A stretch of DNA of 64,000 bases from Paramarasmius palmivorus. Lineage: Eukaryota > Basidiomycota > Agaricomycetes > Agaricales > Marasmiaceae. Shown here piece by piece: positions 10,303 through 21,075 of this stretch (the first letter of the stretch is position 1; each line of letters opens with the position of its first letter). Under the pieces are notes generated by a model that saw only the letters and a list, made by a program, of their open reading frames with translations, ran no database searches and had not been told where the DNA came from. The stretch spans positions 124,001-188,000 of the forward strand of contig JAYKXP010000054.1 in NCBI GenBank assembly GCA_037176845.1, given 5' to 3'. A program made the position numbers and the translations under genes.

Positions 10303-11521
10303 ATGTCCGACTTTTGGAATGGTTACATGCCCAGCACACCCCCACTCGACCGTCTTCCATCTCCTTGGGATGCATGGGAGGTTCTTCTAGCTGATGCCAT
10401 GGATAATAACCTGCAGCTAGGAGATAAATTTGGTTTAACGGACGAAGAAAAGGCCGTTTCTGAAAAGTGGAGAAGCAGCGTTCAAGAGGTATGCATCCTC
10501 AAGCTTCTTGCTTTCTACTGCTCAACTCCAGTTGCAGACACCAATCATCGAACCACCCGCAGACCTCACACGCGCTCGTCTCGTTCTAGTCTGGATTCTG
10601 CACTTCTACGTGCACACTCTACCTCCTGCGCCTACAAAGGAAGTACCACCATCGATTAGCATTCCTCTACTCCAAGTTTGCGAAAAGACAGGTCAACCAC
10701 CCGTATTGACTTACGCCGATGAAGTTTTATCCAACTGTTACCTCCCATCCAACGACCCGGATCCACAATGTATCTTCCTATTCAACCCCAACTCCAAAGA
10801 CGAAGCTGCCTTCCATCTCACGTCTGCTCGTGTCGAGCGGGCTGGTAAAGATGCCATGCAATCCATACACGACATTGTATCCTCATTTGATGCGGATCCA
10901 ACAAACTCGAAACTAGCAACCCAACTCGACACGCTCACTACACATATCCACACTCTACGCACACATCTCTTATCCATTAAGACGTCTGTGGACCCAGATT
11001 TCTTCTATAACCGAATTCGACCTTGGTTAGTTGGGGGTTCCTTCCTCTTCGCTGGTTCTGGAGACAAGGATCCTCGAGTCTTAGCAGGTTCCAGTGCTGC
11101 CCAAAGCCCACTTATCCAAACCCTAGACGCGTTTTTAGGGCTCACGCGTACCTCGGAATCTCCCCGTTCCCCGGCATCCCAAGGCATCCTTAACCAAATG
11201 CGCGCGTATATGGTCCCTGCACATCGAGCGTTTATCGAGAAACTCGAAGCAGAGAAATGGGGTGAGAGGTTACAAGGTGTCGATGGTGTGGGACTGAATC
11301 TGAGAGGGGCTGTGGAAGCTTTGCGTCAATTTAGGGATGCGCATATTGTGATTGTGACGTTGTTTGTGGTTGGGCCGGCGAGGAGAGTTGGGCAGGTTGG
11401 TGCGGGAGTTGTTGTTGTTGAGAAGGTGGAGAAGGTGGAGAAGGAGATGAAAGGTACTGCAGGGACGGATTTGATGAGGTTTTTGAAGGATGTTAGGGAT
11501 AGTACTGTTACGGGTGTATGA
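10303..11521 (+). CDS. BNA2: Indoleamine 2,3-dioxygenase
   Basis: Heme enzyme that opens the indole ring of L-tryptophan to N-formylkynurenine, the first step of the kynurenine route to NAD. Two exons (10303-10488 and 10538-11521) give 389 residues, close to family length. Recognisable IDO signatures: WILHFYVHTLPP near the N-terminus, RIRPWLVGGSF, the AGSSAAQSPLIQTLDAFLGL stretch matching the substrate-pocket GGSAGQS...D..LG motif, MRAYMVPAHRAFI, and LRQFRDAHIVIVTLFV, whose His is the expected proximal heme ligand. An acidic/Lys-rich VEKVEKVEKEMKG spacer precedes the C-terminal helix. Fungi often carry several IDO paralogues; whether this is the main NAD-supplying form cannot be told from the sequence. 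An NAD kinase gene lies 5 kb downstream. Confidence 0.9.
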
Positions 11522-11716
11522 GGCTCAGTACTGTGTGATGACGAAACAAGCAAATTCATATGTATTCGAATGCTAGAAGGTGCAGGGCCATTTGTTCAGT
11601 CGCTGCATGTCATTTTCAATCAGATTATTACATTGTGGGATATATACAGAATAAAAACCAAGAAAACAGACTTCATACTATATAACAACGTCCATACCCT
11701 CTCCTAAGGCTATATT

Positions 11717-13229
11717 CTAAAAGTAGAGCCCCGTCCACCCCCTAGAATTCACAACAAGCTCATCAACACCACTCTCTTCCCCAACCCAATGCGTCCATTT
11801 GCTGTCTCCACCAGTAGTCGTATTCCGGTTAACAGGCGTCAACCCAGTAGTAGAGTACGATTTCGACGTGAGTGCAACACGTCCACTGAACTCGGCTTCA
11901 CGATACGTAAGATACACATCACCGTTCCTGGACGACATGTGTGTGCTCTTAATCCTGCGATGAGGAAGTCCCCGATCACTGATGTAGGTGATATCCGTAC
12001 GCCCAGCTCCAGTGGTAGTCTGCAGCTCTGCCACTTCCAGTTCGGGGTGTAGGAGATCGATGGGTGCGGTGGGATGCACACGAACGTTGGCAACACCGTC
12101 ACCACGCTGAGTGGTTATCATCGCGCTGGAGAAGAGCGAGATATCACCAACAATCCAGCCTCGGTACACCTCCAATTTGAGCTTCTTCGCGACAGCGTTC
12201 TGGGAAGGAAGAAGCATATTCTTGTTGTTCATAGCGAACAGAGTGACAATGAGGTTCTCGAGTTCAAGGTGTGCGTCGGGGTGGAATTGGACGTGAGCGA
12301 GTGTGTGGGGTGCGACGTGGAGTTTTTTGAGTGTCTTGGGGATGTGCATGGTGATGTCGTATCGCATGCAGGTGTTGGTGTCTGTGATTTGGGGAGTGGA
12401 GAGTATGAGACGGCTGTCGGTCATGTCTGGGTCGGTCTTGGGGTAGCGGAGGTTGATTCTCTCGAGGAGGGACTCGTCGGTGGTACGGACGGTCATGGTG
12501 TATTGGATATCGGTAGCGTCGATAGGAGCTTCGACGAGGGTGATGGTGCCGACTGCAGAGCTGCCACTGACATCGAGGGCATGTTCGCCCCTGGATCCGG
12601 GGGAAACGTTGACTGTGAATTCGCTACCTTGGTAGAGGTGGGATGCACTTTGACATCCTAAGGATGTGCTGAAAGCGGGCATGTTTTCTAACCCTGTAGG
12701 AGTAGGCTAAGGTATATCAGTATAAGCTCGTGGAAGAGATGCATCAAACTTACAGACACAGCCCACATAATCAACTTGATAGCGCCGTAAAGTGTGAAGA
12801 GGAGTGTTGCGATTCCCAGCGCTTTGCAGAACAAGCTCAGGCTGAGGATCCTTTAGACTAATCGTCTTTCAGGACAAGTGATAAACACTTACTTTACGCC
12901 ACAGCAAATGCATGCGCAACAACCACCTTGTCGCTTCCTCTTTGGTCTCTGGGTAGTAGGCAATTCTGTGTCGAGGAGCGCAACGCCTTCCTCTCCTTCT
13001 CTTGCAGGTTCGTCACGATAAGTAGGAGCCGCCGGCGTATCCTGCAACGCAACTCGACCATGACCGTCCTCGTCTGAGGAAACTCGGTCATCTGTAAACA
13101 CAGTGAGTCGAATGCAGAGTGACACGTAGGCGAAGTATACTCACAGCCATCGACATGTTCTTTTAGCTTCAAAGCGACCATGATCGCTCCAACGAGTCCG
13201 AAGAACGAGAGATTGTATCGACGTGGCAT
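11717..13229 (-). CDS. Single-pass membrane protein with Cys-rich juxtamembrane motif
   Basis: Four exons (13229-13145, 13091-12893, 12850-12754, 12706-11717) join in phase to a 456-residue protein. Order: a short start MPRRYNLSFFGLVGAIMVAL, an acidic linker (SSDEDGHGRV), a basic/Cys patch (PKRKRQGGCCACICCGVK), one transmembrane helix (LGIATLLFTLYGAIKLIMWA), then about 330 residues on the far side. This last part is rich in beta-strand patterning with repeated LxVxxxxLxLENLxV-like rungs, reminiscent of DUF4097-type adhesin/beta-solenoid domains. Basic and Cys residues before the helix suggest a cytosolic N-terminus with possible palmitoylation and a lumenal or outer C-terminal domain. No enzyme motif is seen and the function is unknown. 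It is convergent with the IDO gene. Confidence 0.75.
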
Positions 13230-13534
13230 CTTGGGACCACGGAGGGCGTAAATGAGTGTTCTGCTTGAAGTTGGGTTGAAGGAAGTTGTAAAGAGGAAGG
13301 GTTGCTATGAACAGCCTAAAACTTGGCACTTTATGCAATGTATTGACGCGGCTATGTAGTCCCAGGCACGAGAAACGGGTATTGGTAGTGAGTCTGGGTA
13401 CCGGAGCCGGTGAATTGTGCTCAAACTCCCAAGGCGGTAGTTTCACCGTTCGGCGGGAATGGAAAGCAGCTTCGACGCTGCAGCATCCGTCGAATAGACC
13501 AGAGATTTCGCCTTGAACATGGAGGCTACGAGCT

Positions 13535-13798
13535 CAAAGGGCTCCGTGTAAGCGCATGATGAGACCTATATGGAGGACTAGGCATTTTCTGCGCAGTCAG
13601 CTTCAATTGGAAGAATGACAACCATGAGAAAAGACGAAAGGAGATCAAATGTTTCCTTACTAGAGTAAGGTACAGAGATAGGTACGCAGCATTCGGACGA
13701 TTGTGAAGATTACAAGGCCTCGAAAGGTTGTCCGAGTCTGGTCCAAGTGCATGAGTTTTTAAGAGTCTTCTGAGAGAGGCTGGCAATTGTATCGGCAT
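13535..13798 (-). CDS. Possible small two-exon gene, unknown
   Basis: An ATG at 13798, divergent from the pyroglutamyl-peptidase gene and 161 bases from its start, opens a frame beginning MPIQLPASLRRLLKTHALGP, which has the look of a basic amphipathic N-terminus. Good donor (GTAAGG), branch (GCTGAC) and acceptor (GCGCAG) signals lie downstream, so a short spliced protein of about 65 residues is possible. An alternative donor within exon 1 is equally plausible. I recognise no family. It may instead be the 5' end of a decayed gene; the 13230-13530 stretch downstream holds nothing convincing. Confidence 0.3.
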
Positions 13799-13959
13799 CG
13801 GATCGACAAAAGGCTGCGAACGCGTGTTGTTCTAGGCCCTCTGCATTCTTCCGACCACCACATCCCCGTCTAAAGTATAATATCCCTCTTTCTTCAACCT
13901 CTCTCTAGTCTGGCTTCCTCCTCATAACCCTCGCACTCTTTACCCATCCCGTCTCACCG

Positions 13960-15194
13960 ATGCCTCAAATCTCTAGAAGTGAAGAAGATGTGTTCCATGT
14001 TCTTCTGACTGGTTTTGGAGTAAGGATTTTCGTGCTCGGATCGATATACACCCTGGAACTGATCAATACATTGCAAAGCCAGCCTTTCAGAAACTACAAA
14101 GTCAACCCATCTTGGCTGGCAGTCAAGTACTATCATCTATCAGGTTCATTTGCACCATTTGTCTAACGAATTTCATGATACAGGCCTCTGCACAACACAA
14201 TAATTCCCCTTGACCCATACCCTGTCGTCATCGATGGTCAGGTCGTTAACCGCAATGCAGAAGAGTCTGGTGGCCGAAATCGTGTTGTCAAAGTCTCCGC
14301 TCTCGAGATTCCAATGGAATACGAAGCTGTCATGCGTACAGTACCAGGACTTCACCTCCGGCCGCCCCAACTCCCCGACACAGTCAACAAAGACGACTTT
14401 TTCTCCCTTCCCGAAGGCAAAGGCTATGATTTCATCTTCCATCTCGGTGTAGCTGGTCAAGGCGCGCTAAGGATGGAACAAGTCGCTCACAAGCTGGGCT
14501 ATCAGATGAAGGATGCTACGGGTAGGCTTGCGCCTATCGTTACCAGACATCCAGGTGAATTCGCTGGCGCTCCAGGGAGAAATGACGATGAGGAGGTTGT
14601 TGATGTTTCTGTAGGGGCTGTGGTACCGAGCGGACCCAGCGTTAGCAATGCTGGGTTTGGGAATGTTGGCGGTTCTGGTTTGAATGGAGGTGCAGACAGG
14701 GATAGGTTATCAGGTTTGGAGATGATTGAGAGTGCTGCACGGCCCAATAGAGGTTTTGGTGTTGGTTATGAAAAGTTTACTGATGGTATGTTTGTCTGAA
14801 AATTTTGTGTATGGGACGTTGACCACTTTACCTAGATCTGTACACTGACATTGACGTCAGTCGTCTTATCCATGATCTACGAGAGTCTGGGATTGATGTA
14901 AGTTTTTAACCGTGTTATTGTGATTCCTTCACCAATCCCCTGTTAAAGCAAGTATATTCTTCCATGGACGCTGGCCATTATCTCTGCGATTTCATGTACT
15001 ATTGCTCTCTCGCCGAATCGAAACGAAACGGCAAGCCGTACGAGAAGGATCGCAACACCCAAGTCTTGTTTGTTCACGTTCCACCAGTTGGCTTACCTCT
15101 CACTACCGAACAGTGCACAGAAGCGGTGAGGCGGATTATACAGTGGGTTGGTGGGGAGTTGGCGGAGTTGCATGATTTGCAGCATTTGCGGTGA
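13960..15194 (+). CDS. Pyroglutamyl peptidase I (peptidase family C15)
   Basis: Cytosolic cysteine peptidase that removes N-terminal pyroglutamate. Five exons (13960-14019, 14083-14126, 14184-14785, 14836-14897, 14949-15194) join in phase to 337 residues. Motifs in order: HVLLTGFGPF (FG/PF across intron 1), NPSWLAV, PLDPYPVVIDG, FHLGVAGQGALRMEQ containing the catalytic Glu, DAGHYLCDFMYYCSL containing the nucleophilic Cys, and LFVHVPPVGLP containing the catalytic His. All three triad residues are present. The protein is longer than the usual 210-220 residues because of a Gly/Asp/Ser-rich insert in exon 3 (about residues 160-225) between the Glu and Cys motifs; this insert is likely disordered. 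Confidence 0.92.
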
Positions 15195-16469
15195 TATATA
15201 CCAAGTCGTGAGCCGAGCGTTTTAGTTATTTCTCGTTTCCTTCACTTTTTCCGCTGTTGCTTTTTTTGTATTGTATATGTTAATTGCTTCATGTTGTCGG
15301 CGTGCACAGTTCATTATCTGTGTGAATTTCATTTGAATCTTTTGTGCAGCCCTCAATCGTTCAATTTTCTGAAGATCCTTGGCAAGAGTCTACAATTGAT
15401 GGGAACATACACCGTTGGCAGTCGGGCGCTTGCATATCTCAAACGTTCCACTCGACCTCTGCTCATCACCACACGTTGTTGCAAGTACTGATACCCACTA
15501 CTACTTTGGTGTGCAGACTGGCTGATCTTCTCTCAATAGATTTTGAAAGCTATGTTCCATCATATTCGCGAAAGATCGCAGCGAGTTGGTTTCACGACCT
15601 GAAAAGTTGATTTTGGCTTGGAAACTCGGGCTTCTGGCGAAGCCTATGTATAGCAGCTATATTGCCACTATGACAGGCCGCCCAACGTCGTGTGATGGTG
15701 TAAGACGTTGAGCGTCAGCCGGGGTATGTGAGGGTCATGAGAGTCCTTCATCCATCCATCTCTCGACACAACACTAATGCACAGGAAGGTCCTTCCCTCA
15801 TCTTTTCTCATGCTATTAGATGATGGGCCTGATGGAACTGCAGCGCATTGATTCAGTGCAAGTCTCACCGCCACTGACACTTATCTGGAATCTGCTTTGT
15901 TCGCCCATCTTGCGTCCCCGCTTGGTCCCAGCCTTCCAGTTTCCAAGTAAAGATCCGTTTCTCCGGCACGCGTTGTCATAGCCTCTTTCCTCATTTCGTC
16001 GGTTGTCAACCGAGGGTCTCAGCAATGTGGTCTCTGTGGTTCACTACCGTCAAGACGGGTCCACTCCCATTCGTTCGCTTCAGCCAATGTGTTCTAGACC
16101 TGGAGAGGGTGGTGATGGTTGGCTGTTGGTTGCGAGCGCTGAGACTAGTCTGTCCGGCTACGATTGGTTCTTCTCACTACAGAGTGTGATAATGCCACGT
16201 ATATAAGTATAGATTTCATGATATGAACTAGGGTACCTGTTTTGATGAGATCTTTCATAGAGCGTGCACGTTTGCAGTTTTGTGTTGTCCAGACGACATT
16301 CGTAAAATTTGCCGTGGGAGGGGCGCCGCAACGCTCCGGGGCCTGATATTACTGGTTCCCGTGCCGATTATAGACCTGATATACGTAGTCATGCCCGAAT
16401 GTTTTTATAATCTAAGAATCTCTTGACCTCCACATTCCACCATTTTCTCTCTTGTTCATTCCCCTCGTT
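15195..16469. other. 1.3 kb intergenic interval
   Basis: No frame has a recognisable domain or consistent splicing. The right end, before the NAD kinase ATG at 16470, is C/T-rich (TTTTCTCTCTTGTTCATTCC) as in many fungal leaders. The rest shows nothing I can name. Confidence 0.4.
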
Positions 16470-19296
16470 ATGCTCTTGAAGCCTTCGGGTCCTACCTCCC
16501 CTGATACCGAAGCCTTCTCAACACCACCAACAACCCCCGGCGTCATGTCTGAAAGCCTTGGTCCTTCGATCCAGAGACGTGGTAGTAGACCGTCTTCACT
16601 TCAACTCTCCAGCTCTCAGGCTGGCTGGAACCCAGATGTCATTGTAGAAGAGGCGTCGCCGGTCCAACATAGAAAGACAAATGGTCACGCAGACCCAAGC
16701 CAAATGTCAAGAGATTACACGATAACAGCAGAGACGACCAAAAAACCTCACCGACCCATCGATTCACCGTGTTTCGTCCACAGTCAGCTAGACAAGGGCG
16801 CTTCCCTCACCGATTGGCTGCGAACCAAACAGAATGGGATTCTTTCTGGTCCAAGCTCTGAAGCCAGCAATGGCACAAACCAGAGCTCACCCAGCTCAAT
16901 AGCCGGGACAGAGTTTAGCTTGGACGACGATTCTGACTATGGGAGCAATTTGACAAGGCAGTTGGCAGAGACTGCTGTAGGTGTTAGGGAAATGAGTAAA
17001 CAGCTTGGTACGCTTTCCTTTTCCATGCACAGGACCGTGTAGGCTGAACCACCATGTTCTTTCCCAGGTCGCGCGAGAATCCTTTCCAACGTCCAGAATA
17101 TCCTTATCATCACAAAGGCTCGCGACAACAGACTTATCAAGCTGACGAGAGAGCTGGCTCTTTATCTGATGCTAAAACCACGGCACGGCTCGAAACGAGG
17201 GCTCGTTGTGTATGTGCTGGTCACTGCGCAATTATTGCACTAGACTGATTCTGAGAACCAGATATGTGGATCATCAGCTTCGCAATTCTCGGAGGTTCGA
17301 CGCAGCCGGTATAGAACGCGACCACCCAGAGCTATTCATCCCGTTCCCCCGTCGGCGGACCTCGAGTAGCAATTCCTTATCATCGATGACCTCAGGACCC
17401 AAAGAAGACTTTAGTCTCAATGAAGAAGGCCAACTACGGTATTGGACTAGTTCCATGTGTAGCCAGAGCCCCCACTTATTCGATTTCGTGGTGACCGTGA
17501 GTATTTACCTGTGTCTTGGTATTCTACCTCAATCTCACACATGCATCCTAGCTTGGAGGCGATGGGACTGTTCTCTTCACCTCATGGCTGTTCCAGCGCG
17601 TTGTTCCTCCCGTGTTACCTTTTGCCCTGGGCTCCCTCGGCTTCTTGACAAACTTCGATTTCGCTGACCATCAAGCGGTGATGGATTCGGCTCTCGACTC
17701 GGGGATACGCGTCAATCTTCGTATGAGATTTACGTGTACCGTCTATAGGGCAGTCACACAACCCCACACTCAGAGAAAGGCTGTCAAGAAGGGAGAGACC
17801 GGAGAAATCCTCATGAGAAACATCGAGAAAGGCGGATGGGAGGCACTCGAAGGTGGTTGGTCAGGCACTGGTGGCACCATGCCACCAGAAGGAGGCAAGA
17901 ACTGCAAAGACAAGGAAATTATGTGTTTCACGACGCGGCCGGCGGAGACCTTTGAGGTTTTGAACGATTTGGTGGTCGATCGTGGACCGAGTCCCTACGT
18001 CAGTCTTCTGGAACTCTTTGGTAAGTACTCTTGCTTGATCTCCGCCCACTGAAGACTCATGCAAAGTCGACAAGGTGACGAGCACCATATGACTACGGTC
18101 CAGGCCGATGGCTTGACAGTTTCGACGCCTACGGGCTCCACGGCGTATTCGGTGTGTATCATGACGCCGTAATCATGAAGCATGCCTTCTAACACAAGCC
18201 AACTATCCAGTTATCTGCAGGAGGTTCCCTTGTTCACCCGGAAATACCAGCTCTTCTAATCACGCCTATATGTCCTCATACCTTATCGTTCCGTCCCATG
18301 TTACTGCCCGACTCCATGGAACTGCGTATTTGCGTCCCATACAACTCGAGAAGTACAGCCTGGGCGTCTTTCGATGGCCGTGGCCGTGTCGAGCTCAAAC
18401 GTAAGCGCGTCAATTCCAAGATTTAAACATCTACTTATTCTTCATTCGCAGAGGGTGACCACATCAAAGTCACTGCTTCAAAGTACCCCTTCCCTACAGT
18501 CTGTGCCGATAAGCAATCGACAGACTGGTTCCATGCCATTTCACGGACGCTGAAATGGAACGAGCGCGAAAGACAGAAGTCGTTCGTCGTTGTCGAAGAA
18601 GGCCCTGAGAGCAAAACTAAGAGGCGCAAGAAGCGTTCTGCTTCTCAACAGACGAGGACCCCTGTCACCAGCGAAGAGACACTAGACGATGAAGAGGAGG
18701 ACGAAGTGACCGACGAGGAAGACGACAAATTTGATATCGACGACTCCTCCCCGGAAGCTGGTACCACTATACAAGTGAAGAATGCGCCGACATCTCGAGA
18801 CGAGCGAATTGGTGCCGAAAAGGCACAGGAATTAATTATGGAGGACACCATACACAAGGCGCTTTCCACTCCGATGTTCCGACGTGATAAACGATCTAGG
18901 TCACGGTCTGGTGTTAGGTCTGGCATAGACTCCCCAAATCGATTTGCAGGACCACAACCTCACCCACGGCCGTTATTATCCCCACGTAAAGTGGAGTTCG
19001 AGGTTCCCTCGGGCGACTCTTCAGACGCAGATTCAGTTGGGCCAACAACTGCTGGGCAACACGGAACTAGGGACGATCTTCATACATCGAAGGGTCGGTT
19101 GAGCGGAAGAAGTAAAATCCCAAAAGAGAGGGAGGAGCTTGATAATATCAAGACACCGACAGCGTCGTACAACAAAGACAGAGGAAGAACTCACTCGCGA
19201 GGACGATCAGGCGAATATCATGGGGGTCATAGGGCATTTGCTGTCTGGGGACATGATGAATCGGACAGTAATGCGGAGAGTGACAGTGATACCTGA
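16470..19296 (+). CDS. NAD kinase
   Basis: ATP-dependent phosphorylation of NAD to NADP. Seven exons (16470-17007, 17068-17209, 17262-17496, 17552-18020, 18075-18151, 18211-18400, 18452-19296) join in phase to 831 residues. A disordered N-terminus (about 180 residues) leads into [12 protein letters not shown]. The catalytic domain follows, with the LGGDGTVLF phosphate loop, [23 protein letters not shown], the [15 protein letters not shown] motif spanning two exons, and [11 protein letters not shown]. After the kinase domain come about 270 residues of acidic repeats ([12 protein letters not shown]) and Ser/Arg-rich sequence. The core resembles UTR1/ANKH-type fungal NAD kinases more than short mitochondrial forms, but no localisation signal settles this. 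The long tail is unusual in length and probably regulatory. The chosen ATG follows a pyrimidine-rich leader. Confidence 0.93.
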
Positions 19297-20421
19297 TGGT
19301 GTTCTTGACGATTGACACGATTGCGATATGAGCCTTCATGGCAAATTCCCCTATGCATTTTATTTAATTGACGGTAGAGGATATATATGTACATCAGCTA
19401 TTAGCATACACACAGAAGCATCAAATAGAAGTCATCATTCATCCGTTCGTCGCGGAGTATCCTATCAGCGTTGAGACTTGGGATCTTGAGAGGCTAGTAG
19501 CAGGGGTACCAAGCAGGGGCACGCAACGGCACCAGAACCAGTGAGATACTTTCGGCTCGGCAAATTAAAGGGGAATGAAGCCTCAGTTGCCTGTATAGGC
19601 TGAGTATTGGGGCGCAGAACGCTTGGCGACTGCCTCTGCCCAGCATGGTGGCATCCTTCAGAAACTGAGCTCTCGAAGTTATACCGCCTATCAGTTGGTT
19701 TATTGCAATCTCATCGGACGATGCGAGTGCAACGAAGTTCTATGGTGTGAAGTCTCCCTCCTGCTTCGGGAATCGCATCTGCACGTGTGGTACTGTAGAA
19801 ACAACCGCCATCCATGGGCATTGAGCTCTATGTCACTATTATAGAGTGGAGATACTTACGGTAATAGAAAGTAGTCACTTGCGAAACTAGTGGAGGACAA
19901 AAAAGAATAACTGCTACTAATCTGCGACGTCGTGATATCAAGTTCTAGTAGGTAAAACAGTCAATACTTCATACCTATCAGGCAAGCTGTCCAGAGATAT
20001 CGATTCTGACATCTGCGGGCCTAGGGAGATTGGAAGAGACTTTACATACGATTGACACAAGTCTACCCATCGAAGCTGCAATAATGACAGGTTGATTGCA
20101 ATAACTGCAGTACCGAGGACTACTTAATACGCAGTATTCTCGCAATGGAAACGTCCCAAGTGCGATCGCCACTGACGCAAGCTCGGGCCCGGGAGACGCT
20201 CTGAAGTGTGTCTCTGATTCTCGAGAGGCAAATTAATCTGGAATATCGACAATAAGTACATTTTGAGTGTCAGATATTTAACCCACATGGTTCTTCTGGG
20301 ATGTTGGAGGTCATTTTAGTCGGTGATTGTGGGAAGCAGGGAGCTCGTGTGGGAACATCAGCGGCGCTATAGTCCGTGCTAAATCCAACTCTTCATCTGT
20401 AACTTGTTCTTTCCATTTGGT
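19297..20421. other. 1.1 kb intergenic interval
   Basis: No supported gene. Short frames on both strands lack domains. A palindromic tract of alternating TATATA lies near 19382. The segment before 20422 is probably the promoter region of the small gene that follows. Confidence 0.4.
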
Positions 20422-20709
20422 ATGCCAAAGGAAACGCAATCCTTTCCTCTCAAGGATGTACTAAGGGATCTCGCGATCCTGCGAGTATCTGGCACGGAAT
20501 TTTCGGACCTCCTTCCGGCAAATAATCCTTCAGATTCCAGCAACCCATACCAACACTCCCTAGAAAAGTCGTACGAATTTGCTCGCGAGGCGCGAGCAGT
20601 CATTCGCCTCAAAGACCGGGAGACTGTGGAATCTCAGGTCTCAGGGCCACTAGAGGAATGTCGAGTGATGCTAGACGAAGTTGTGCGAGGGGTAGATGCG
20701 CATTCCTGA
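20422..20709 (+). CDS. Small uncharacterised protein
   Basis: A 95-residue protein beginning MPKETQSFPLKDVLRDLAIL. It is predicted helical, with LRVSGTEFSDLLPANN, EKSYEFAREARAVIRLKDRE and ECRVMLDEVVRGVDAHS. No membrane segment or signal peptide is seen. I do not recognise the family; the length and the charged helical pattern with a conserved AR-A-IRLKDR block resemble small mushroom-specific helical proteins. The reading frame is open throughout and a related but broken copy exists at 2461-2570, which supports this as a real gene with paralogues. The start at 20422 is preferred over an upstream TTG. Role unknown. Confidence 0.5.
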   Translation: MPKETQSFPLKDVLRDLAILRVSGTEFSDLLPANNPSDSSNPYQHSLEKSYEFAREARAVIRLKDRETVESQVSGPLEECRVMLDEVVRGVDAHS

Positions 20710-21075
20710 CAACGGACAGCCATGGTACGTCGATCCCTCCTGAGTGGTCGCGTGTGTTAATTGCAAAGTAGCATTCCCTTGTTTAGGATATTGTTGACGT
20801 GGTGGATGTATTGAGAATTCTATTCGGGACTGCCGCCTACCTGACAACAATTCCCGTCATACTTATAAAATTTGAATGCATCTTCCCTTGGCGATTCTAT
20901 TTTCCCCGCAACAGTTTCCACCTGCACCATGTGAGCACTGACAGTGAATTACATTCCATTCTGGCTCGATGGCGGAGTTTGAGAATCAACGCTGGCAGGC
21001 ATATATATTTCGCTTCCAAACTTTTTTGCGCGTTCGTAATGCCCTCGGGCGACCGTCTTCCCCAGTAGCTTGAAA

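Noticed and set aside
12074..12661. Open frame of 195 codons on the plus strand
   Set aside because: It is antisense to exon 4 of the membrane-protein gene on the minus strand, whose four exons join in phase and contain a transmembrane helix; the antisense frame has no domain.
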